Source: Chloroflexota bacterium (lineage in GTDB: Bacteria > Chloroflexota > Anaerolineae > 4572-78 > J111). Taken from it: a stretch of DNA of 7,327 bases. Numbering within the stretch: the first letter of the stretch is position 1; every line of letters begins with the position of its first letter. Positions 1-5,998 of this stretch are shown here, in pieces. The position numbers and the translations under genes were made by a program. The stretch covers positions 1 through 7,327 of the forward strand of contig RFJV01000184.1 of the NCBI GenBank assembly GCA_003694775.1. Reading direction: 5' to 3'. The notes beneath the pieces were generated by a model. The model was not told the origin of the DNA. It saw only the letters and a list, made by a program, of their open reading frames with translations, and did no database searches.

Positions 1-1818
1 CACCGCATCCCGCTTCTGCCGTTTCCGCAGAAGCTTATCCCAACGGAGGGACACCTGCTTCTGCCGCCGGACGGGCAAATCCGGCTCAACGGTTTTGAAA
101 GTCCCTCTCTGCTGACCGCCACCCGCCAGCTTCAGCAGACCCTGCGCCAGGCCGCCGGCCTGGACTGGCCAGCGGTGTCCGGGCGCGGGGCCGGCGGGGT
201 GGGCGTAACCTTTCATCTGGACCCGGTGGGCATCGACCACCCGCAAGGCTACCGGCTGACCGTTTCCGGACAGGGCATTATGCTCGACGCGCCAGGGCCG
301 GCAGGTCTCTTTTACGGCGTGCAGACCCTGCGCCAGCTTGTCGCCTTTTTTGGCCGCGAACTGCCCTGCCTCCAGATATTCGATTGGCCCGATTTTCCCG
401 TCCGCGGGGTTATGCTGGACATCAGCCGCGACCGTGTGCCCACGATGGACACCCTCTTCTGGCTGGTCGACCGGCTGGCGGCCTGGAAAGTCAACCAGCT
501 TCAGCTTTACACCGAACACACCTTTGCCTATCCCAGCCACCCGGAGGTGTGGGCCAACGCCTCCCCCCTGACCCCCGAAGAGGTCCGGACGCTGGACGAT
601 TACTGCCGGGCGCGGTTTGTCGAACTGGTCCCCAACCAGAACACCTTTGGACATATGCGCCGCTGGCTCATCCATCCCCGCTACCGTCCCCTGGCCGAGT
701 GCCCGGATGGTTGCGACACCGGCGACCCGGAATGGGGCTACTTTGACGAGCCGTTCAGCCTGTGCCCGGAAGACCCCCGCAGTCTGGACCTGGTGCGCAG
801 TCTGTTGGATGAGCTGTTGCCCCATTTCACCAGCCGGCAGGTCAACGTGGGGTGTGACGAAACCGTGGAGCTTGGTCTGGGGCGCAGTCGGGAGGCGGTG
901 GCCAGCCGCGGCAAGGGCCGGGTGTATCTGGATTTTCTGCTCAAGATTTACCGCGAGGTCAAGGCACGGGACCGGGTAATGCAGTTCTGGGCCGATATTG
1001 TGATGAAATACCCGGAGCTGGTTCCGGAACTGCCCCGCGACGCGGTGGCCCTGGAGTGGGGCTACGAGGCCGACCACCCCTTTGACGACCACCTGGCCCG
1101 GCTGTCTGCCGCCGGTTTGCCGTTTTACGTTTGCCCCGGCACGTCGAGCTGGAACAGCCTGGCCGGACGCTTTGACAACGCCCGCCTGAACCTGCTGAGG
1201 GCCGCGGAAAGCGGTCTGCGGTACGGTGCCCGCGGCTTTCTGGTGACCGACTGGGGCGATAACGGCCACTGGCAGCCATTGCCGGTCAGTTTTCCGGGGC
1301 TGGTGTACGCCGCGGGGTTGGGCTGGGCAGTGCAGACCAACCGGGAGATGGACATTCCCGCCGCGGTCAGCCGGTTTCCCCTGGACGACCCGTCCGGGCC
1401 GTGGGGGCAGGTGCTGGCGATGCTGGGCAATGCCTACCAACAGCCGGGTGTGCCGATGCACAACGGCTCGGTGCTGTTCTGGATACTGCAGAAACCACCT
1501 GCCTGGATTGAAAAAGAGTCCGGGGTAACGCCGGAGGGACTGCAGAGGACGCTGGCCTATCTGGACGAGACGGCCCGTCTGCTGGCCGACGCGCCGGAGG
1601 CGGAGGGGGACACCGCCCTGGTGCGCCGCGAACTGCAGTGGGTGGTCGACATGCTCCGGCTGGCCTGCCGCCGGGGGCTGGCTATCCTCAATCAAACCGG
1701 TGATGCAGAGCGACTGGCCGGCGAGGCCGCTCGCCTCAAGGCCGAGTTCCGGGAGCTGTGGCTGGCCCGCAGTCGTCCGGGCGGGCTGGAGGACAGTCTG
1801 GCCCGGTGGAGTTTTTGA
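1..1818 (+). CDS. Glycoside hydrolase family 20 beta-N-acetylhexosaminidase, 5' end outside window
   Basis: This enzyme probably removes terminal beta-linked GlcNAc or GalNAc from glycans or cell-wall fragments by substrate-assisted catalysis. The frame is open from base 1, so the gene starts outside the window. A GTG at 175 gives an open frame but is not the true start, because bases 1-174 encode the family's usual N-terminal piece (PLLPFPQKLIPTEG, then a sheet/helix region). Counting from the first codon seen, residues 1 to about 125 are the N-terminal alpha/beta domain. The TIM barrel begins near DFPVRGVMLDISRDRVP (about 131-147). The catalytic Asp-Glu pair lies in NVGCDET, at bases 856-861 (D286, E287), where the Asp orients the substrate acetamido group and the Glu is the general acid. 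A late barrel motif is LVTDWGDNGHW. About 200 further C-terminal residues complete the 605 visible. Codons are GC-rich. Family is secure; substrate and export are unknown because the extreme N-terminus is missing. Confidence 0.9.
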   Translation, partial: HRIPLLPFPQKLIPTEGHLLLPPDGQIRLNGFESPSLLTATRQLQQTLRQAAGLDWPAVSGRGAGGVGVTFHLDPVGIDHPQGYRLTVSGQGIMLDAPGPAGLFYGVQTLRQLVAFFGRELPCLQIFDWPDFPVRGVMLDISRDRVPTMDTLFWLVDRLAAWKVNQLQLYTEHTFAYPSHPEVWANASPLTPEEVRTLDDYCRARFVELVPNQNTFGHMRRWLIHPRYRPLAECPDGCDTGDPEWGYFDEPFSLCPEDPRSLDLVRSLLDELLPHFTSRQVNVGCDETVELGLGRSREAVASRGKGRVYLDFLLKIYREVKARDRVMQFWADIVMKYPELVPELPRDAVALEWGYEADHPFDDHLARLSAAGLPFYVCPGTSSWNSLAGRFDNARLNLLRAAESGLRYGARGFLVTDWGDNGHWQPLPVSFPGLVYAAGLGWAVQTNREMDIPAAVSRFPLDDPSGPWGQVLAMLGNAYQQPGVPMHNGSVLFWILQKPPAWIEKESGVTPEGLQRTLAYLDETARLLADAPEAEGDTALVRRELQWVVDMLRLACRRGLAILNQTGDAERLAGEAARLKAEFRELWLARSRPGGLEDSLARWSF

Positions 1819-1864
1819 GCGCGGGCGGTTAGTTTTGGGCTGAATGGAAGGCCCCGGCAGAAGG

Positions 1865-1902
1865 AAATTCGTAGGGCGACATTAATGTCGCCCTACGAAT
1901 TT
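1865..1902. terminator. Perfect 38-bp palindrome, probable bidirectional terminator
   Basis: The left arm aaattcgtagggcgacatt (1865-1883) and its exact reverse complement (1884-1902) meet with no loop. The site lies between the convergent stop codons of the hexosaminidase gene and glyA. On the plus strand the last arm ends in a run of Ts, and on the minus strand the T run is shorter. Position and symmetry fit a terminator serving both genes. The GTAGGGCGAC-type core also recalls short palindromes dispersed in some Chloroflexota genomes, so it may be a repeat recruited as a terminator. Confidence 0.7.
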
Positions 1903-1913
1903 TTGGACAGGTT

Positions 1914-3188
1914 CTAATCTTCCAGCCCCGGAACCGGGAAGCGACTGCACAGCTCGGCGGTGGTTTGGGCCACCGCTTTGAGCACGGCTTCGTCGGTGGG
2001 GTTGAACAGGACTTTGAGGATAGATTCCGATACCTGTTTGATTTCCGCCTCGCGGAAGCCGCGGGTGGTCACCGCCGGTGTGCCCAGACGGATGCCGCTG
2101 GTGACCTTGGGCGGCTGGGGGTCAAACGGAATCAGGTTCTTGTTGACGGTGATACCTGCGGCGTGCAGGGCGTCTTCGGCTTGCTGGCCGGTAATGTTGG
2201 CCGACCGCAGGTCGACCAGCATCAGGTGGTTGTCGGTGCCGCCGGACACAATGCGCAGACCACCGTCGGCCAGGGTTTTGGCCATCACCTGGGCGTTGTC
2301 CAGCACGGCCTGCTGGTATGCCTTGAACTCCGGCTGAAGCGCCTCTTTGAGGGCCACGGCTTTTCCGGCGATGACATGCATCAGCGGGCCGCCCTGAATG
2401 CCGGGGAACACAGCCCGGTCTACGGCTCTGGCGTGCTCCGCTTTGCACAGAATCATCCCCCCGCGCGGGCCGCGCAGGGTTTTGTGGGTGGTGGTAGTTA
2501 CAATGTCGCAGTAGGGAACGGGGTCCGGGTGCAGACCGACGGCCACCAGCCCGGCGATGTGGGCCATATCCATCATCAGGTACGCGCCCACGCTGTCGGC
2601 AATTTCCCGCAGGCGGGCAAAGTCAAACTTGCGAGGATAGGCGCTGGCCCCGGCCAGGAGCAGTTTTGGCCGGTGCTGTTCGGCCAGTTCAGCGATGTTG
2701 TCGTAGTTGAGCTGTTCCGTTTCCGGGTCTACGCCGTACTGGACAAAGTTGTAGTAATGGCCGGAGTAGTTGATTTTCATCCCGTGGGTCAGGTGCCCGC
2801 CGTGGTCCAGCTTGAAGGCCAGCACGGTATCTCCGGGCTTGAGCAGGGCCATGTAGGCCGCCGCGTTGGCCTGCGCGCCCGAATGGGGCTGAACGTTGGC
2901 ATGTTCTGCGCCGAAAAGCTGTTTGGCCCGCTGGCGAGCCAGTTCCTCGGCCACATCCACGTACTCGCAACCGCCGTAGTAGCGGGCGCCGGGATAGCCT
3001 TCGGCATACTTGTTGGTCAGCACCGACCCCTGAGCCGCCAGCACCGCCGCGCTGGTATAATTTTCCGACGCAATCAGTTCAATCTGTTCGCGCTGCCGGC
3101 GCCGCTCGCCTTTGATGGCCTCCAGCAGTTCAGGGTCAACCCTGGCAAGCAGTTCGTCGGCGGCCGCTACGCGTGCATTTTGGGGCAT
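1914..3188 (-). CDS. glyA: Serine hydroxymethyltransferase (GlyA)
   Basis: This cytosolic PLP enzyme interconverts serine plus tetrahydrofolate with glycine plus 5,10-methylene-tetrahydrofolate, the main source of one-carbon units. The start [10 protein letters not shown] gives 424 residues, normal for bacterial GlyA. It is chosen because AGGAG sits 7 bases upstream; the same frame stays open a further 39 codons, but these run back through the terminator into the tRNA gene. Visible signatures are LIASENYTS (38-46), [14 protein letters not shown] (60-73), DMAH (207-210), the PLP-lysine motif [14 protein letters not shown] with K236, and [14 protein letters not shown] with substrate-carboxylate R367. 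All key residues are present. The gene follows tRNA-Val on the same strand with a strong terminator between them. No convincing promoter is visible in the roughly 40 bases between that terminator and the start codon. Confidence 0.97.
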   Translation of the reverse strand: MPQNARVAAADELLARVDPELLEAIKGERRRQREQIELIASENYTSAAVLAAQGSVLTNKYAEGYPGARYYGGCEYVDVAEELARQRAKQLFGAEHANVQPHSGAQANAAAYMALLKPGDTVLAFKLDHGGHLTHGMKINYSGHYYNFVQYGVDPETEQLNYDNIAELAEQHRPKLLLAGASAYPRKFDFARLREIADSVGAYLMMDMAHIAGLVAVGLHPDPVPYCDIVTTTTHKTLRGPRGGMILCKAEHARAVDRAVFPGIQGGPLMHVIAGKAVALKEALQPEFKAYQQAVLDNAQVMAKTLADGGLRIVSGGTDNHLMLVDLRSANITGQQAEDALHAAGITVNKNLIPFDPQPPKVTSGIRLGTPAVTTRGFREAEIKQVSESILKVLFNPTDEAVLKAVAQTTAELCSRFPVPGLED

Positions 3189-3195
3189 TTTCCAT

Positions 3196-3200
3196 CTCCT
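3196..3200 (-). promoter_or_regulatory. glyA ribosome binding site
   Basis: On the minus strand this reads AGGAG within AAAGGAGA, 7 bases before the ATG at 3186-3188. It decides the glyA start against the longer open frame that would run into the tRNA. Confidence 0.85.
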
Positions 3201-3230
3201 TTGATAGGGTTTTGTTTGGCCAGTAGTTAC

Positions 3231-3258
3231 AAAAAAAGAGTCTGGGAACCCCAGACTC
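3231..3258 (-). terminator. Rho-independent terminator after tRNA-Val
   Basis: On the minus strand a perfect 9-bp stem GAGTCTGGG/CCCAGACTC (arms 3250-3258 and 3238-3246) closes a 3-base loop and is followed at once by seven Ts (3237-3231). It begins 5 bases after the tRNA 3' end and stops about 42 bases before the glyA start codon. It should therefore end or attenuate tRNA transcripts before glyA. Confidence 0.9.
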
Positions 3259-3263
3259 CGCAG

Positions 3264-3337
3264 TGGGCGGTACAAGACTCGAACTTGTGACCTCCACGAT
3301 GTCAACGTGGCGCTCTAACCAACTGAGCTAACCGCCC
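3264..3337 (-). tRNA. tRNA-Val (anticodon GAC)
   Basis: The 74-base minus-strand sequence folds as a complete cloverleaf. The 7-bp acceptor pairs GGGCGGT with ACCGCCC. The D arm is GCTC/GAGC with loop AGTTGGTTA. The anticodon arm pairs CCACG with CGTGG around loop TTGACAT, giving anticodon GAC, which reads the valine codon GUC. The T arm pairs ACAAG with CTTGT around TTCGAGT. The discriminator is A. CCA is not encoded (the next bases are CTG), so it must be added after transcription. Confidence 0.97.
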
Positions 3338-3350
3338 GAATTCGCCTCCG

Positions 3351-3378
3351 ATTATACCACGCCCTGGCAGATGCGCAA
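3351..3378 (-). promoter_or_regulatory. Promoter for tRNA-Val (possibly also glyA)
   Basis: On the minus strand a perfect -10 TATAAT (3356-3351) is preceded by TGG, forming an extended -10 (TGnTATAAT). A weak -35, TTGCGC (3378-3373), lies 16 bases upstream. The -10 is 13 bases from the mature tRNA 5' end, leaving a short leader for RNase P removal. Confidence 0.75.
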
Positions 3379-3431
3379 ATTTTCACCCCCTCGTTGAACG
3401 GCTTATCCCCCAAAAGTAACCCGCCTCCCCC

Positions 3432-3460
3432 TTAAAAAACGGCTCAAGATGGGGTATAAT
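3432..3460 (+). promoter_or_regulatory. Promoter for the SCP2-like gene
   Basis: A perfect -10 TATAAT (3455-3460) stands 17 bases after a -35-like TTAAAA (3432-3437, four of six matches to TTGACA). Transcription would begin near 3467, giving a leader of about 36 bases before the ATG at 3503. This promoter is divergent from the tRNA-Val promoter. Confidence 0.7.
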
Positions 3461-3502
3461 AGACCCGTACCACGCGGCAAAATTAACAACCGGGGTTGAA
3501 GG

Positions 3503-3919
3503 ATGAGCCAGAGTGTCCCCTTTGCAACCGATGAGTGGGTGAAGCGATTGGCTGACGCCTGCAACCAGAGCGAGGCTTACCGCCGCGCCGCACGCAACTG
3601 GGAAGGCGACCTGTACCTGGTAGTCGAGCCGGAAGGCGCGATGCAGTCGCCGGTTTATATGTATCTGGACCTGTACCACGGCCAGTGCCGGGCGGCTTTT
3701 ATCCCGGATGACCCGGCCAGTCTTCAGCCGGAGTTTGTCATCCGCGGGCCGCTCAGCGCCTGGAAGCAGTTTGCCGATGAGCAGACCGACCCTATCAAAA
3801 TGCTGTTGACCCGCAAACTGCGGCTGACCGGCAATATGGCAAAAATTATGCGCCACGTCCGGGCCGCCCACGAACTGGTCAACTGCGCCCGCACCGTTGA
3901 TACCGAGTTTCCGGGATAA
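3503..3919 (+). CDS. SCP2 sterol-binding-domain-like protein
   Basis: This 138-residue protein looks like a stand-alone SCP2-type lipid-binding domain. Visible features are the strand-rich core LYLVVEPEG...VYMYLDLYHGQC...AAFIPDD (about 37-74), followed by the usual (FVIRGPLSAWKQFADEQTDPIKMLLTRKLRLTGNMAKIMRHV), where the hydrophobic pocket helix and the K(L)RLTGNMAKIM signature lie. Such domains bind fatty acyl chains, sterols or similar lipids; the ligand here is unknown. There is no signal peptide or membrane segment, so it is probably cytosolic. ATG 3503 is chosen because GGGG lies 7 bases upstream and a promoter lies at 3432-3460; the closer GAAGG touches the ATG, so the site is not ideal. 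Its TAA stop is one copy of the 3-bp direct repeat flanking the adjacent mobile element. Confidence 0.8.
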   Translation: MSQSVPFATDEWVKRLADACNQSEAYRRAARNWEGDLYLVVEPEGAMQSPVYMYLDLYHGQCRAAFIPDDPASLQPEFVIRGPLSAWKQFADEQTDPIKMLLTRKLRLTGNMAKIMRHVRAAHELVNCARTVDTEFPG

Positions 3920-4008
3920 GAGCCTATCCGAAAATTCATATAGGGTCTATCTACGGGTAGGTGAAGGCATTGCCTTCGCCTACCCAGGGTGGTTTTTCGG
4001 ATAGGCTC
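3920..4008. mobile_element. 89-bp MITE-like element with 15-bp TIRs and TAA target duplication
   Basis: Perfect terminal inverted repeats gagcctatccgaaaa (3920-3934) and ttttcggataggctc (3994-4008) bound the element. The flanks are direct copies of TAA (3917-3919 and 4009-4011). Inside lies a second long hairpin, gggtaggtgaaggca (3955-3969) with tgccttcgcctaccc (3971-3985), paired throughout apart from one G-T wobble. A TNA 3-bp duplication and ends of the GAGCC...CCGAAAA type fit IS5-family (IS1031/IS427-like) elements as I remember them. The element has no coding capacity, so a transposase elsewhere must have moved it. The internal hairpin may also terminate the SCP2-like transcript. Confidence 0.75.
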
Positions 4009-4010
4009 TA

Positions 4011-4069
4011 AGGAGAAACCGGTGCATAACTATTGGACCTCCTCTGAAAATACGACCACCGGTGGCTGA
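4011..4069 (+). pseudogene. 15-codon gene stub behind an intact ribosome binding site
   Basis: AGGAG (4011-4015) lies 6 bases before GTG (4022), which opens a frame encoding MHNYWTSSENTTTGG and then stops at TGA (4067-4069). Without the MITE, this site would directly follow and overlap the SCP2-like stop codon (TAAGGAG), the layout expected of the next gene in an operon. The stub runs into the palindromic block at 4088-4156, so the rest of the gene was probably lost or replaced. A short leader peptide or chance are the alternatives. Confidence 0.35.
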
Positions 4070-4087
4070 CCGCCGACCGCCGAACCG

Positions 4088-4156
4088 GTAGGCGGAGCAT
4101 CCCGATGCCCGCTGGGGCGGTGACTGACTCGCCCGGCATTGGGATGCCGGGGCTAC
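4088..4156. repeat. Imperfect palindromic element
   Basis: Arms gcatcccgatgcc (4097-4109) and ggcattgggatgc (4135-4147) pair with a single G-T wobble. The pairing extends imperfectly outward to gtag (4088-4091) and ctac (4153-4156), and a further gggcg/cgccc stem (4115-4119, 4130-4134) lies inside. No T tract follows, so it is not a standard terminator. It looks like a short dispersed palindromic repeat, which only a genome search can confirm. Confidence 0.5.
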
Positions 4157-4175
4157 GGCAGAACCGGGGCTACGG
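4147..4175 (+). repeat. Two direct copies of ccggggctacgg, 17 bases apart
   Basis: The 12-base unit occurs exactly at 4147-4158 and 4164-4175, separated by cagaa. The first copy overlaps the right end of the palindromic element, so the repeat may come from nested or partial copies of that element. Confidence 0.6.
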
Positions 4176-4245
4176 ATAAAGGGCAACGAAATTTTCATTC
4201 ATCGGTGTCGTTCCGTTAGGGACTGTCCGACTTCCGGGAAGATAG
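4176..4245 (+). other. Untranslated leader region before the accessory cluster
   Basis: Together with the elements above, this completes the 326 bases (3920-4245) without an intact gene. It contains no recognisable gene or clear sigma-70 promoter. A small cttcc/ggaag hairpin (4231-4241) lies close to the next start codon and overlaps its only candidate ribosome binding site (gggaag, 4236-4241). Confidence 0.4.
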
Positions 4246-5058
4246 ATGATGCGGGGATCACCTTACCGGGTCATTGTATGCGACCTTTTTAACCGCCACA
4301 AACCCGACCACGAAACAATAGTTGAAGGCTTTCCCAGGCTGGAATTGGCCGTGGAATACGCCCGCCGCCGGGTTTGGAGTTCGGTGGAACAACTGCGAGA
4401 AGCAGGTATGTCTCCAGAACAGCTTCTCAGCCAATGGCAGACTTTTGGGGAGGACTGCCGGGTTGTAGGGCCGGATGGCGTAGTTTACACTGCTCGCTCC
4501 GAGATTGATACATTTTTGAAACAACCCCTTCCGCCCGAACGTGCTGATTGGACGGCTCTTTATCGTAGTCTCCTGCCGGATGATTTCTCCCTGACCTACG
4601 AATGGGCCGCAGGCAGTCTTCCTCCGCCTCACCATTATGAATACACCATTACTGTAGAAGCTTACCATAAAGGCCGCGTGTGGTTCTGGCCTGATTATCC
4701 CGCCTCAACAGTACCTATATGGGAGGTGTCTTTTCATCCTGTACTGACGACTTGCATTTTGCTTTACAACTGGCTGAAAGCTACCGGATTCTTTTCTCAC
4801 CCCCAAAAAGCATCTGCAGAACCGGCTGTTGGGGGGGCTGTGGGCCATCTGACCACCACCGCCGATGGACAGCAAATTGAACTAAAAGTGCATCTTTTAC
4901 CTGACGAGGAGCGTATGACTTTGCATCAAACACTCCGTGCTCTCATCCCGGATATGGTGTGGCAAGAGCTGTCCAACCGGCAGAGAGCGTACCTTCAATC
5001 AATGTACCCGGCAGATGCAGAGGAGATGGACTCAGCCGCTGATAGTGCCCACTGGTGA
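4246..5058 (+). CDS. Hypothetical protein with two probable modules
   Basis: This 270-residue protein is not assigned to a named family. Residues 7-95 (YRVIVCDLF...VEGFPRLELAVEYARRRVWSSVEQ...FGEDCRVVGPDG) form a compact alpha/beta module. It resembles small uncharacterised proteins I remember from Chloroflexota. Residues about 103-245 look like a second module: FSLTYEWAAGSLPPPHHYEYTI, a strand region ending in PIWEVSF, a helix LLYNWLKATGFF, then EPAVGGAVGHLTTTADGQQIEL and LRALIPDMVWQEL. It has no signal peptide, membrane segment or catalytic motif. ATG codons stand in tandem at 4246 and 4249; gggaag lies 4 or 7 bases upstream, so the second is slightly better spaced. Codons look more AT-rich than in glyA or the hexosaminidase gene. 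It is the first of three co-directional accessory genes, with a 95-base gap to the next. Confidence 0.7.
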   Translation: MMRGSPYRVIVCDLFNRHKPDHETIVEGFPRLELAVEYARRRVWSSVEQLREAGMSPEQLLSQWQTFGEDCRVVGPDGVVYTARSEIDTFLKQPLPPERADWTALYRSLLPDDFSLTYEWAAGSLPPPHHYEYTITVEAYHKGRVWFWPDYPASTVPIWEVSFHPVLTTCILLYNWLKATGFFSHPQKASAEPAVGGAVGHLTTTADGQQIELKVHLLPDEERMTLHQTLRALIPDMVWQELSNRQRAYLQSMYPADAEEMDSAADSAHW

Positions 5059-5141
5059 AAAATTAACAGGTCGGACAGGCCTGTGGTCTGTGAGCACGGT
5101 GGGGAGCTATTCAATACCGCTTTACCGGCCTGTTTTCTGAT

Positions 5142-5146
5142 GGAGG
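5142..5146 (+). promoter_or_regulatory. Ribosome binding site deciding a GTG start
   Basis: GGAGG lies 7 bases before GTG 5154, the best-placed start for the tryptophan-rich gene. No in-frame ATG lies nearby. Confidence 0.7.
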
Positions 5147-5153
5147 ATAGCTT

Positions 5154-5837
5154 GTGCCGGCTCGGTCCCGAAAAATTTACGTCCTGTCCCGCAATGCCGG
5201 CCAGAATGGGTTGGCTTTTGCCTGCCCATCCTGGTGGAACCTGGAACAGCTTTACAAACACCATGCCGACCGTAAAATTATATTCCCGGAAATAGGGGAT
5301 GTCCTGTTTGTCGGCTGGACAGACATCCTGGGCTTTGACCTGCATTCAGGCCGAAAAGTGTGGCGTCTGCCTGAGCAGGACCCCTTACCGGAGCACATTG
5401 TCCCGGTACGGCAAACGTTGTTGGAACGGGTGCAGGAGGTCGAGTGGTTCATCATCAGTCGGAAGCAGGTATGGTTAATCCCCGGTCGGGAGCAAGCCGG
5501 GTGTGCTGTTTTTCAGAACCCATTTTGGTGGGGGTACATCCTGGATGATGAAGCATTTAATACCTGGTACAGGGCCTTCTGGAGACAGCACTGGACTGAA
5601 CGTTTCTTTGAGGAAAAGGGGAACCTCACCTGGTTGGACTATGCCGGTTTGTTTACCGGGCCGGAGATTCTTCTGCTGAATGAGCAGGCCCAGCGGGCGT
5701 ACCGGGAATGGAAACAGCGTTGTCGGGGAAAATTGTCTCGTTACCACCAGACAGAGATGAATCGTTTATCTCGTGCTCTGCAAAACGCGGCCTGGGTGGT
5801 CATTTATGATTATGAGTGGGAATCGGGGCTGAGCTGA
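5154..5837 (+). CDS. Tryptophan-rich hypothetical protein
   Basis: I do not recognise this 227-residue protein. GTG is chosen as the start because GGAGG stands 7 bases upstream. It holds 15 tryptophans, several in pairs or clusters (SWW at 26-28, FWW at 124-126, and four between 138 and 160). Residues 49-71 (GDVLFVGWTDILGFDLHSGRKVWR) resemble one blade of a PQQ-type beta-propeller, but only one such unit is visible, so a propeller cannot be claimed. The second half is helical and charged (WYRAFWRQHW, QAQRAYREWKQRCRGKLSRYHQTEMNRLSRALQ). There is no signal peptide or membrane segment. It probably belongs with the flanking co-directional genes, but the 95- and 161-base gaps leave operon structure uncertain. 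A self-standing accessory or immunity-like protein is possible; nothing in the sequence decides it. Confidence 0.65.
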   Translation: MPARSRKIYVLSRNAGQNGLAFACPSWWNLEQLYKHHADRKIIFPEIGDVLFVGWTDILGFDLHSGRKVWRLPEQDPLPEHIVPVRQTLLERVQEVEWFIISRKQVWLIPGREQAGCAVFQNPFWWGYILDDEAFNTWYRAFWRQHWTERFFEEKGNLTWLDYAGLFTGPEILLLNEQAQRAYREWKQRCRGKLSRYHQTEMNRLSRALQNAAWVVIYDYEWESGLS

Positions 5838-5998
5838 CGGCAAAAATTTTTTCGCGTATGTTCAATACATGACGACATGACGATGTGCGCGCCGGCCTTG
5901 CAGGGCACGCGTACCGGACATGAGCCAATTTTTTACAACCGTTCAGCTCCCGAAGTGTCTGGAACAGCAGTGGCGGTTATCCGGCAGAGGGGGCATTG
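5838..5998 (+). other. Intergenic stretch with a possible 31-codon ORF
   Basis: No strong promoter or terminator is visible. A frame begins at ATG 5920 (MSQFFTTVQLPKCLEQQW...) and ends at TGA 6013-6015, overlapping the start of the next gene by 17 bases. It has no clear Shine-Dalgarno sequence, so it may be a remnant of a lost gene or chance. Two AT-rich tracts, around 5843-5851 and 5929-5934, are otherwise the only features. Confidence 0.3.

Noticed and set aside
175..177. GTG as start of the hexosaminidase gene
   Set aside because: The frame is open from base 1 and the upstream residues match the family's N-terminal domain, so the gene begins outside the window.
1965..3290. Long open frame on the plus strand opposite glyA
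   Set aside because: It lies wholly antisense to a secure glyA gene, its translation has low complexity and family-unlike composition, and it has no ribosome binding site. It is a GC-rich shadow.
3189..3305. Longer glyA start 39 codons upstream
   Set aside because: The extension runs through a terminator and into the tRNA-Val gene; the Shine-Dalgarno site and family alignment support MPQN at 3188.
4219..5078. Inverted 9-base match (ctgtccgac at 4223-4231 and gtcggacag at 5070-5078) flanking the 270-residue gene, as insertion-sequence ends
   Set aside because: Only nine bases match, the bases beyond disagree, no flanking direct repeat is seen and the gene is not transposase-like. Probably chance.
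5065..5134. Inverted repeat aacaggtcgg / ccggcctgtt between two accessory genes as a terminator
   Set aside because: It has a 50-base loop, one mismatch-like wobble and no clean T tract.
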